Source of the DNA: Struthidea cinerea
Lineage: Eukaryota; Chordata; Aves; Passeriformes; Corcoracidae
Assembly (NCBI GenBank): GCA_013397865.1
Contig: VZTI01000612.1
Coordinates: forward strand, 329,855 to 393,854
DNA length: 64,000 bases
Reading direction: 5' to 3'
Part shown: positions 20,089-31,637 of the stretch, piece after piece
How positions within the stretch are numbered: position 1 is the stretch's first letter
Layout: each line of letters starts with the position of its first letter
Position numbers and translations under genes: made by a program
The notes under the pieces: generated by a model
The model's input: the letters and a program-made list of their open reading frames with translations, nothing else
Told to the model about the DNA's origin: nothing
Database searches by the model: none

Positions 20089-23000
20089 AAAGGGGAGAGA
20101 CCTCACCCCTTAGCTGCAAGCCTTACTGACAGCTCAGGAGAGGCAGCACAAGATGAGCGAAATGATCAACTTATGCAAGTAATTCAGTTCCCTCACCTCT
20201 TCAGAGATCTTAAGGCCTGAGCCATGGTGTACACTTTGGAAAAGTGTCCAAGCTGCCGCAAACATATGGATACCAGGGAGTAGATGTTTGTGTCATTGGC
20301 CACTTCTCCAGAAGCAAGGCTCCCACCAGCATCCCTCCGTGCCCATCCTTCTGTGCTCAGCTCTGATGCCATGAGTGCAGAAACAAAATCCCCAACAGAG
20401 ATTTATGATGGACTCATTCCTTTCAAAGAAACCCCTCACCTTGTACCTCAGAGGCCTGTGCAGGTACTAACTTCTGGAAATGCAACTTCCTGTTGATCAT
20501 CTCTACTTTTTTTCTTCCCAGCTCCAATTTGCCCATTCCCCCTCCAAGTCCCCTTCCTTACATTGGGCAGTTTGCTGGAAGGTTCAAGCCTTCGTTTTTG
20601 CACTGCAAGGGCCTCACATTTGGGAGAAGCAGCCTGGAAACTCCTGAGCAGATCATGTTTGTTTGAAGGTGTTGTTGCTCCTGGGGATAAGAAGCTAACT
20701 CCTACTTACTTTGATTTATCTCACTACTGGAAGTGTGGTGAATGGGGGTCAACAGCACAGGGGATGATTGTTTCCAGTCTTCATAGGCATAATAAATTAT
20801 GAGTCAGAGGATCATCCTGAGTTATTTAGTGACTAATCTGAGTCTGGTCTTGAGGCTGAGGGCCAATTTCTTGTTGCAGGATTGGCTTCCCAGAGCTCTG
20901 TGTTGTGGATGTGCAGCGTAGACTTAGTTGATACACAGCACCTGGGAGAACTGGCTGAGCTGCCGGAGGAGGTGCTGATGAGTCAGGGAGTGGCACTGCC
21001 CTCTGCACCAGTACCCCACTGGGGTGGCTGGATGTACAGTGCAAGTGGCTGTGACATTTGTGAGTCACTTTGTGGGACTGGGTGTGATCCACACCCTTGC
21101 TGAATTGTTGGGACCAGTCACGGACTCAGAGACATCCCAAGAGGAACAATTTGTGGGTTTAGGTCATTTTGTTAACCATGTGCTGCTGTCCTGAACAGCC
21201 TAACCTGTTGCAATGCCTGGACTCTGTCCTTATCTTTACCCTCTGTTTTCTCTGACTTAATTTCACCCTTAAGTTTGCAAATGTGTCAGTAGGTGTGTTC
21301 CCTTTCTCTCTGACGTAGACCCCTCATATGCTTGTGGAGTCTGATTACGTCTCCTCTGGAGTCATTTCGTGGCCAGTGACATAAAATGGATCTTCAAAGC
21401 CCATGGTATCAGCTCATCGAGCTCTGCCCTCAGTCATTCCTCTTTCTTATATCCCAACACCTTTCATATATAAAAATAATAATCCTTTCCCTTCAAAAGT
21501 TGTTTACTGCTGAACACGCTCAAAGGTGGATCACCCCAAAATCAGAGAAGAGGCAGCTGGCTCTGAACATATCTCCTTGTGTCTCTCTCCATAGTTACTC
21601 TTTCTCAACCTCTTCTGGCAGTTCTGCTTTCCAGGGTGTCCCCTCCCCCTGCAAAGCAGCTTTGCCCCAGATACCTTAGATTATCTTTTCCCAAGTTAAA
21701 TCTCATTTTGTTTCCTGCTCATTTCTAATCTCTCTAAATCCTTTTGGAGGATTTCTCAGTTTGCTCTGGAATTTGCAATCACTTCTGCTGGAGGTGCCAG
21801 CTCGGGAGTTCATGGGAGAACCTTCTCCTTGGTGCTGCTGAGTCAGGAGGGTGCTGTGGCTGCCAGTGGTGGTGGTGCCCACGGAGTGGATGCAGTGCGG
21901 TCCTGCACGTAGCTATGCTCAATCATCTGGTGAGCCGTGTTTCTGCCTCACCATCAGATAGGGATTGCCTAGCACAGCTGAAGGAACCGTGGGAGTCAGC
22001 AAGTCCGGGTCTGTAGAACAGAGCAGAGGTGTGGGAAGAGAGGGAGTTGGGTTCAGTTCCCAACTGGATCACTGATACCTTGCTTTCCCTCTCTTGCCTT
22101 GATTTCTCCATGCATAGGACAAATCCTTTTTGGGACCCTTGACAGACACCAAGTGCCATTTACTACTTCTTATTTTATTTCCAGTTAGTAGAAGGCTTCC
22201 ATCTTGCTGAAATTGTTAGGGTTCTCTGTATACCTTGCCCGAAGCAAGTAAGTCATTGGCCCCTCACCACACAGTCCCAGTGGCAGTCACGTCTCCCTGC
22301 TCCTCTCCATCATTTGAGAGAGAGCCTCAAAAGGTATTTGGGTATCAACAGCATCTCCTTCCACCTGCTCTTTAGAAAGAGACAGGAGCAAACAGGGTAG
22401 GGAGGTGGAGTGGAGGGGGAACAACAAGGCACAGCTCAGGAGGGGCTTTGTTGGCTGGGAGAGGTAGGACATAGTGCAAGGGCAATGAGGATGGCAGGTA
22501 AGGGATGCCCTGTGAGGTGAGGTGGGAAGATGAGGAGGAGTAGGCTGGCTGTGTCTCAGCAGTGGGGTGGGGCAGGTCTGAGATTATCTGGCAGCCCCAG
22601 GTGTAGGGAACCCTCCCAGTTATGAAACATCCTGTACTCCCGTGGACACATTTCTCACTAGTATGAATTGCTTTGAGTGCTGGAAAACTCATGGTGAGGG
22701 TTTGCAGAAGGGCCTGAGCTTCCATCCTCTCCAGCACCTGATGAACCTTCCCTGGGCAGCCCGTTGGCTAAACCCGGCCACAGAGAGCCCTGCTCCAGAC
22801 AGGGGGGTCGTGAGATCCAGTGGCTCTTGACTATGCAGGTGAAGAGGCACCTGCTAGAGCCCAGGACGGCCAATGCTGAGAATCATGTGCTGCTTACGCC
22901 AGCACGAGACCAGTGCTTTGGTCTTTTAGCTTTAACAGGAGCAGAAAAGTTTGGTTGGCTTTTAGCCAAACCAAAAACATTTTGGTCGTTCATGCTCCTG

Positions 23001-24470
23001 AAAACATGAAATCCAACATGACCCAAGTATACTAAAAAGCTCAGAAGGCAAATGTGCCCAGATTGCATTAGTTTTCAAACTGCTGTGAGGTTCAGCTGGG
23101 CAGGTGGTTTGCCAGCAATGACTTTCCTTCCTAGCCTTAAATCCTGCCAGCAAGTCCCCTCGGGCATGTTTCAGACTCTGCTCTTCAGGCTCTTGCCATA
23201 TCCCTTTACATCCAGGTTCCACCCTATTTTTAATCCACTCCCCATCTTCTGGTTTTGTCAATCTCAGACCTTTCCTAAGCCTGGAAGGGAGCTGTATATA
23301 CATCCTTGTCTCACTGTGGATATCTTACAGTTTCTCACCCAGTTTTAAGTCACTTGAGTTCTATTTGCCTCTTGGGCTGTAGATACACACAAACCCCAGA
23401 CATCCAAGCAGGGGTATCCACAGCAACTGCTAAATATTTTTTTCCAGAGGGGACCTTCAAGAAATGTTGGTGAAGAGGTGAAGTTCTGGCTGTTCTGTGC
23501 CAGTGTACGTCACCTTCTGCCTATCCAGGGGCCATTTCAGAGGGCTGTTACACTGCTTCACACCAAAGTATCTTTACATCCCCTTCAGGCACCCCAGACA
23601 TCCCAGCACCATGAGCCAAACCCATTAGCTCCTCATGCCCAGTGTCCTGGGATCACTCAGAACTGACCAGAGCGCTGGCACCCTGCAGCTTCCTCATTGG
23701 AGGCTCTGCTCCAAGCAGTGAGTTTTCACTTTTTCTTTAATCACATCACCAAGTTTTAATGCCCAGCAAGAACTTTGACCCTTATCCAGGGATTAGTTGT
23801 TATCCTTAAGAGCTTTCCGTGGCAAGCCTTATAAAAGAACTCCAGCTTTGGAGAATGTGGGCAAATCATGTCCATTGGGTTAATTTTCTTTATGAGCTGA
23901 CTACCTCGTTTTTCCATCCACAGCTCTCGGATATTGTCTCCTTGCTCCAGGGGAAGGGCTGTTCCCTTCAGTTCACAGGAAGTTCACTGCTGGCATTCTT
24001 GCTAACACCAAGCCACCCTCAGCAAGAAGGGGAAATCTTGGCTTTGGTGAAATTAAGGGAAAAATGTTATGTTCTCTCATCAGGCTGTTTCGCATCCCAC
24101 CCCAGCACAATTAGGCAGTGATGGACAGCTGCCAGATAGATCCTGTAAAGAGGCAAAATGTTTTAAATAGGGGCTGTTGAGGGAGCTGAGGTTAAGCAGA
24201 AGTAGAAAAATCCATTTGGCTGATTAGCAAGTTTCTTCATGAAAAGAAATGTGGGCATCTGTGTGTCTTTCCTTGTATCTCTGCCATAGCCTATTTCAAG
24301 TATAATCCTGTTTACTGAGCAGGATTTCAGTAAGGCATAAAGGGGAAATTCTGTTCTGGTTATTGGCTGTTATTTTTCATGTGTGTGCAAGGTACACAGA
24401 TGCGGGAAAACCGGGAGCACAGTGTGTTTTGCTCTAAATAATTAGAGGCAGGATTCACAGGTATATTCTG

Positions 24471-24556
24471 GCTGCTTTCAGCCTTTCCCGTGACAGAAAG
24501 CAGCTGCACACCCAGCATTAGCCAATCTGCTAATAGGCTGTGTCACAAGACACAGC
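24471..24556. repeat. Cluster of three small inverted repeats
   Basis: Three perfect stem-like inverted repeats follow each other. GCTGCTTTC pairs with GAAAGCAGC (24471-24504), ATTAGC with GCTAAT (24517-24534), and GCTGTGTC with GACACAGC around a 4-nt loop (24537-24556). It could be a structured or protein-bound element. No known RNA family is recognised. Confidence 0.5.
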
Positions 24557-27479
24557 ATCACCATGTCTCACAAAGCAACTGCATTGTCCTCCCTAAGCTT
24601 ATTGTGTGAAATATCACGGGAACACCACCAAATCGTGTTCCACAGACCGTTCCAGACTAAACATCCACGGCCCAGCTCCCTGACCCAGATTGAGGGTCCT
24701 TGAGGGAGGAGAGAAGGCACCTTGCTTTTGCTGTGCCGAGAGCCCAAGTGGTCTGCGCACTCGATCAGCATCTCCTGATGCAGACCTGCCTGTGTGAACA
24801 GATGCCAGTGCATCCAGAGACTCCTCATTTTCTCGTTCAGATGATGTGTGTGAACATGCTGGTGACAAAAATCTTGTCTGTGGATAACTCTGAACTAGAT
24901 CCTTGGCTCTTTCAGTCCAGGCAGCCCAGAAGACACCAGAAAACAGTGGATCGTTTGAATCCGGGCAGATGACTGGTCTCTAACTCACTGAGGGTGAGAG
25001 GGTGTGAGTAAAGATGGAAGGCAGAGTAAGGACAGGAAACCTGCTTGGAGGCTGCTACAGAGAATGAAAGGAGTTTTGGATAGGATCTTGTAGCCAAGAC
25101 AAACCAAAGCTGTAGCATCTATGAAAGATTCTTTTTGCCAAACCCTTTGTTTTATCTTGGTGTAAAAGAAACTCATTATAGGTTATGGCATTGTGCATTA
25201 CAGGTGATTCTGTACTTCAATACTCTGCCAGAGCTGCAAGTCCTGGGTTGTCTTCCCAGCTTTGTCCCTTGTTTCCTAATTAGTGCGGTGTCAATCACTA
25301 CTCTGGTCTGTGCCTCAGTTTCCTCAGCTGTTAGTGGTGATAACAGTACAGTGATGATAACAGTACTGAGCTGCCCTGGGGCATGATCTGTAAGTGAATT
25401 AACGGTGAAGAGTTAAAGAAGAATTAATTGGTGGCCTCTGTTGAGTGCTCAGAGATTCCTCGATAGCAGGCAGTGAGTGGCGAGCAGAAGTTTTGTGTGC
25501 TGTGCCGTGCACGGCTTTCACAGCCTGTCCCTGGGCCTTTGCTCCTCGCTGCCTGACTCCAAAGGAAAGTCACGCTTTGATTAGGACAAGCGCTCATCAG
25601 TCACGTAATGTTATTTCCAGGTGTGTAGCAGGCTGTGTGGGCAGGGTGGAGCAGCTTCCCAGCTGCAACTGTCTTCCCTCGAAGCAATACATAATGACAG
25701 AATCCAGGGCTAACATTCTCTAGGAGACCCCTGCATGTTGCATGTGATGACAAAGGAAAAAATTGGGAGAAACAGAGCAAAATGGCATGTTGCTTGTAGC
25801 ACACTCGTGCTGTAGTGTTTTAACCATAAACTGGTAAAAACTAGGAAGCACAGCTCTTCAGGAGAGAAACCTGGAGAGTAGGAAGCATCACATAAAGTCT
25901 GCTGGGAGGGTAACATCAAGAACTGGAAAGAAATGTCTGCTGAAAGGTGAATTTGGCCTCCAACTCCAGAATATGATCTGTGAGTCGGGGGAATGACAGC
26001 TGCTTATTAGGATACAAGTTTTTTCAGTCTCTGAACCCCTGTCCCTCTTTCAGGGCTGTTTCAGAGCTTTTCAGAGAAGCTGGGTATGTAGATCTTTGCA
26101 GAACGTCCAGCAAAGTGTCCTACTTCATCAATTCTTCTGGATCACTAAGATGTAGTCATGAAATCTGTGTGATCTCTGGAACACAGGCCATAGATCACCC
26201 TTGGTGGATCATTTCTCCTCTCTACACTTCAATTTCCTTTCCTGTGAAACAAGGATGTTAAAACCAACATCCTCCTAAACAGCAGCTTGGTGCCTAGAGC
26301 CTGGCAGGGACAGAGCAGAGGGGCCAAATGTAGGTCTGAGAGAAGCCCCAGGAGACCAAGACTCTTCATGGATAGGGAATGGTGCCTGGAGCACGGCTGA
26401 ACAAAGGCGTTGGGAAGAAGGGGGGTGCTCAGCGCTGGTGTCTGCTCTGCAGCCATTTGCACAAACTGCACTGGGTGTTACGCTGGTCACTCCGGGGCGC
26501 TGGGGTCCCCTGTCCGTGGGGCTCAGGCCAGGAGGCTACAGCTGTAACCCGCTCCTCTGCACACACAGCAGGTCCTCCAGGCAGCCAGGCCCCCTATCCC
26601 CATGGGTTCTGCCTCCAGAGATGGAGCCTCTCTCCGCTGAGAACGGAGCAATGTGGCAGTGCTCTCAGACCTTGGCTTGTGACAGCAGTAACCTCCGAGC
26701 TGCTGACTGTTGCTCAGCAATAAACACCACTCGTGCTATTAATAAACACTATCTGTCAGCCTTGGTATTTTTAATGCCGGGACACTGTGCCCTGGCATGT
26801 GGAGCCACTCAGAGACTGAAGGCCGGATTCAGAGACGAGTCTAAACTGCTGCGAGGTGCTGCATCGTGCAGCCCTGCAGCCCGTGCCCGTTGCAGGGTGG
26901 AAGGTCTCTGTTCTCCTTGGTGTGTTAGACAGGATCCAAGTTCCGCCCCACAAGGGATTTCCCCTCCTGTCCTCTGCAATCCCACAGCACTGACAATCAC
27001 AGACAGGCTCTACCCACTGTCATAGACTGCGATAGATCTAACAGGATCTCTGGACCCGTGTGAGTCAGTGAAAATACTTCAGCTTTTTCCCCGTGACGAT
27101 GTGCCAGTACATTCAGCTGAATCAGCAAGGGAATGCTGTCTGCTCACACTGTGTCTTTGGACTCACAGTCCTGCTATAGGAAGTTTCATGCAGCAGACCT
27201 TGAGAAGTGCTCCCCTGCGCACAGAGGTTGTCAAGAGAGTCCTGATGGGATTGGTGCCTCTGAATGATGCACATGGACACTGCCTGCCACATGAGACTTC
27301 TCCACCGGTAGCCTGGAAGAAAAATAGGAAGGAAAAGGAAAATGAAGCGTTTGTGGGGGCTGATTATGTTGTACTGAAGCTCCTGGCTGCTTCCAGCTGG
27401 CTGCAGTGTGAGCCATCCCAGCATCAAGCTGGTGTGTTCTCTGCTGGGGTTAGTCTGTACCCAGGCAGGGCTGAAGGGC

Positions 27480-27696
27480 ACTGGTGTGAAGTTGCGGGGG
27501 AGTCTGCATGGCCGACGGTCCAATGCAGCAGGACAGAGCTGGTTTCACCTTCAGCCGCGGTGTCTGGCCCTGGCAGCGGAGCCGGGGTGGTGGGTGTGTG
27601 GTTCCTGCTGAGCTCAGGGGCAGGGAGCGGGGCTGTGGGCGCTGGCGAGCCAGGGAGGGGTGCGGGTGGTACCAGAGGGGAGCAGTGCGGCCTCGG

Positions 27697-27729
<33 letters not shown>

Positions 27730-27840
27730 GGTGCGCGCCGGGCTCTGGGGCTGGCTGGGGCTGCACCCCAGGGCTGCTTTGCCCTTTGCCACCGCAAGAG
27801 CAGCTGCGGAAGGTTCTGGAGGGGCGGTGGGAGAGGAATA
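27480..27840. other. GC-rich, CpG-enriched segment with a CTG repeat
   Basis: This segment is clearly richer in G+C than its surroundings and holds roughly 20 CpG sites by eye in 360 bases, short of a strong CpG island. Both strands are open here because of composition. The plus-strand frames that cross it begin at GTG, not ATG, and have no family match. It could be the promoter or first exon of an unannotated transcript, or just a GC-rich patch. Confidence 0.45.
27698..27729. repeat. (GCT)n trinucleotide repeat
   Basis: About ten uninterrupted GCT/CTG units. Depending on frame it would encode poly-Leu, poly-Ala or poly-Cys on the plus strand, and poly-Gln, poly-Ser or poly-Ala on the minus strand. 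No gene can be assigned to it. Confidence 0.9.
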
Positions 27841-30800
27841 GCCAAGCAAACAGTGAGCTGGCCGAGCAAACAGCGGCCAATGTGAAACAATCGGGTCTCG
27901 TTCTGCTAAAGCTCAGCAAATACTGCGTAAGACCTGCTGCTGGCAGTGGTGCTTGCCCTAGTCATCAGGTAGAGCACTATCAGAGGGCAGATACAGAACA
28001 ACCTGGAGAGGCAGGGAGAAATTGTGCAAGAGAAAGCTCTGGCCAGCATGACTCAACGCTCATTAGCAGCGGCACACCTACGAGAAGCCCATTAAAACTG
28101 AAAGGAAGACGCTCAAGTACCTCATTTCTTCCCTTTGTTGTAAATAATCTCTTTTATCACCGCACATGTCCGTGTCTGCAGAGACGGCAGCAGACAGAGG
28201 AGCACTGTGTATTGTAACACCCTCCCAGCTCTGCCTGTGCCCCTCTCTCCCCGCCCCATGGCCCCTATCAGCCCAACTCCGGGCCTCGCAGAGCTCCCCT
28301 AGACTAATGGGCTTGTCAGTGGTGTGATCCAAAGCCCATTTCTCACTCACTGCCGTGGACTCTGCCTTCTTCAGAGCCATCCACCCTGATGTCTGCAACC
28401 TCTTACAAAGGCCGAAGTAGCCGAAGGATGGCACTGCCCTTGTGCTGTGAACCGTCCTGCACTGGGCTGACAGGGCCCATGGCACAAGTGTGGATCTGCA
28501 ACTGGGAGACGCCCTCAGCTTTTAGGTTCAAGCTGGGATCTCTGAACACCATCCACCTGCCACCTTGCCCTTGCCTGCTGGCTGATTTCTTGGACATGCA
28601 GTTGAAGAAAGCATCAAACTAGGGAGGGAGGAGTCTTCTACATGTCTAGGTATAAATACCCTGACCTGGGGGATGTGTGCAGAGTGGAGACATGAGCAGA
28701 AACTATGTCTGCAGTACACCTGGCAGTGGTGTCCCTCGCTGGTGCACCACTGGGAAAACGGCTTCATTTTTCTGCTCCTGTTAAAGGCACCAAAAAATGG
28801 GTTTACACCGATGCTTGGTACACAGCTCTAGGACTGGCTGTGCAGTAAAACTCCCTTAAGTCACTTCTCCATTAGTGTTTTACAGCGAGATAGCTAAACC
28901 CAGTCATCCCTTGGGTATGTCTGCATTGAATTCCAGACGGGGGATTGCATTTTGGTAAACACACCCTGATGAGCTTGGGTTTTAATCTGAGGTTTAACCT
29001 CGTTTTCTGCCTCACGGCATGGGTACCAGCAGTGGCGTGTCACTGAGATGTCTGGACTGCACACCCCTCTTAGACCAAGCTTGGCTGTCTGCTGCTGCTG
29101 CCCATACTCTCCTATTAGTCCCCATCTAGTTTAAACGGATGTCTACCTGAGCCATTCCCATGATTTTGAACTGTTCTTTTGTCACTTTGTGCCACTGTCA
29201 AGCTCTCATAGTATCCTCTACTCCAAAGCCACCCCAAGGGTTCCCCTTCTGCCCTGCTGTTCTTAACGTATCTGAGCTTTTGGGCTTGCTGGTCTGGACT
29301 AAGGTGGGCAGCCCTCTTGCAATTTTGAAGAGGGGACCTCACTGCATAGGCAGAGGCTCTGGAAGGTGTGCTGTGTGCTGCAGTGGGGACGGACAGTCCC
29401 AGCCCTCTGAGCCGAGAGTGGCTTTGCTGTTCTAGACTGTTACCTGCTGCAAAGGAGACAGGTCATCCTGCCCCATCCTTCCTTCCCTGTGCCGCTTTCC
29501 CATCCTCACAGTGTCCACAGCAAGTCTTTTGGAGGGATCTTCTCTCTCAGAAATACCATCTTAGGCCCACTGTCTTTTATCTGATTCAGATTAAGCTTCC
29601 TTCTGCTTTTCTTTTTCTGCTGTTGACACACAGAAGAGTGATACCCCCACAGGGGAGGGTCCGGATGTGCTCCAAATGATGTCAGCTTTGATTTATTATT
29701 GTTTAATATCATGTTGCTTACTGTTGCCGTTTCATGGAGTTAGCTCAGTTTGGGAAAGACTGCTATTCTTTGGACAGGACAGATGGTCTAAAAATTAATT
29801 TTTTCCCTTGCCCAACTAAATATCCAAGGCAGGCTGTTCTGTCATCAGAGCTTTGCTTAGGCAAGATCCTTCCTTGGCAGAAGTGGTAGGGGAGAAAGGG
29901 GGGATAAGGGAGAGAGCAAGAGGGGGATGTGTGTGCTCTACCACAGTTGGGGTTTCTCAGTTTGTCTCCTTGTCTCTCCTCCACAGAACCTCCTTTCACT
30001 CTTGCCAGTTTCCCAGTGGTTTAATTCAGAGTTACATCTGGGATGGGGCCAGTGCCAGAACCCTGCAGTAAAAAGGGGCAGGAAATGCTGCTGCAGGTAA
30101 TTACAAAACAACCTGCTCAGATACGTCATTTTGTCCCTGTCAGTCAGGGCTGGCTTGTATTTTGGAGGAAGAGAGCTTAGATCTCTTACATTTTTATTCT
30201 CTCTCATGTAGCCCTGGATGTTCTTTTTTATCCATTGAAACATCTGATCCTTTCGTGCTTCCTGCAAAGCTCTTGGCCTCCCCGATGACAATGATTTCCA
30301 TCTGTGCTCTCACTCAGATCATTTCCAGGCTCCTTTTGGTGAGCATGTGGATTCACTGGGATCTGGGCTCCCGTTTTGTGAATGAGCTCAAGGGTTTGCT
30401 GGGAAGACTGCTTGAGCTCTTGGTGCCTCTCAAGCTCCACAAAGCTTAGCTCCCTGTCCTGCAATCGTCCTGGTCAGTGTAGATGGATCCCCACCAGGAT
30501 AGCTGAGTTCTGTTGCACTTCTTGCCAGAGTGATGAGGCAGACTGGTGAACTGTTCAGACCAGGGTGAAGAAGACTTCAGGCAGAAGGAGAGGAAGGCTC
30601 CCAGAACTACATGCTCAAGCCAGCCCTAGTGTCCACCTTAGCCAGAACCCTACCTGACACACACTTTACTCCTCCAATGTCCACCAGGAAGGAAAAGAAC
30701 GCTGCATTTGTTGTCACTACCACTTTTAGTACACAGCTCTCAAGCACATAGACCTATATCATCTCAAAATGTTTGCTTATTTTGTTTGGCCTGAATCCTA

Positions 30801-31560
30801 GAGGACATAACTGTGGGTTTCCGAATATTTAGGGCCAATGTATTATTTATAAGCCATGTCGGAAACATCCTGAGCATGTGGATTTTAGTGAGGAGAGTCT
30901 GGGTTTGGTATGTCCACACAGCTCAGGTTTGCCATTCTGCAGTGCTATCTGTGGTGATGCATTTGAGGTTAGCAGTGTCTGTAGTGGTGCTGGACTTAGG
31001 ACATTCTCTTTTCAGTATCTCCGATCTACTGGCAAACAGCAGTGAAATTATAAAGCAGGCAGTGAAGGACCGAGTGAGACCTTGCTTTTGAATCCCTTGC
31101 AGTGCCTCTGTTTAACCTCCCAGCAGCCATCACACCCCTGCTCCCTACTCTCCTTTGGCCCTCAACAGAGCCCTCACCATTTTCATCTGAAGATGGTGAC
31201 CACCATCCTTGGCATAACACCCCAATCTGGAACTACATCCTCAGGGAGGAGCAGGAGGCAGAGAACTGAGCCTGCTCCTCTGTGTACTCCTCTGTCCACC
31301 CATGCCTCATGGTGTTTAAACGGGGCTCATCTCCGTGCTGGCTGCCACAGCATCCATCTTCAGCAGCCTTTCCTCCGGGACACACAATCCCTGCAGCGCA
31401 ACTGCCTGACAATTAGCCAAGAGCCAGAGCAGTTCCTGTGGCCCACGATTTCCTTCTGCAGGAGCAATTAGGCTGCTTGAGGCTGTCTTCAGTAGGCTGA
31501 TGTTATCTCCACCATGACGCAGGCAAGCAGCCCTAAGCCCTTGTGGTAACTATGCCAGGG
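27841..31560. other. Intergenic; no gene seen
   Basis: Unique-looking sequence without a supportable gene. A TATA-box-like word, TATAAATA, sits within a short palindrome at 28650-28660, but no transcript model follows from it. Open frames are short and featureless. Confidence 0.7.
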
Positions 31561-31637
31561 TCACAGAATCACAGAATATGCTGAGTTGGAAGGGACCCAC
31601 AAGGACCATCAAGTCCAACTCCTGGCCGTGCACAGGA
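31561..31637 (-). mobile_element. CR1 LINE, 3'-end fragment
   Basis: The stretch contains CAGAATCACAGAAT followed by GTTGGAAGGGACCCACAAGG and CATCAAGTCCAACTCCTGG, the classic reverse complement of an avian CR1 3' end. Only about 75 bp remain, typical of severe 5' truncation on insertion. The 3' terminal octamer repeats mark the left edge. Confidence 0.9.

Larger units (their letters stand above)
16259..27480. other. Intergenic region after VEGFA; no gene seen
   Basis: No open frame here shows a recognisable domain, conserved splice pattern or codon bias; the longest (about 195 codons at 26438-27025) has no family resemblance. Possible regulatory marks are an inverted pair of GATA motifs at 20071-20088 and a cluster of small inverted repeats at 24471-24556. 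An imperfect hairpin with arms TTGGTTGGCT/AGCCAAACCAA lies near 22952-22976. Confidence 0.75.

Noticed and set aside
27068..27841. 257-codon plus-strand frame, the longest ungapped one
   Set aside because: It opens at GTG, ends in a CTG-repeat-derived poly-Ala and low-complexity Gly/Ala stretch, shows no family resemblance, and overlaps open frames on both strands, as expected of GC-rich DNA.
28078..28485. Minus-strand 135-codon frame with a protein-like stretch near GWMALKKAES
   Set aside because: No family recognised and no splice context; it lies just past the GC-rich segment. Left as chance without transcript data.
28620..28700. TATAAATA word as the promoter of a new gene
   Set aside because: There is no supportable exon, splice pattern or coding frame downstream; a TATA word alone is expected by chance.
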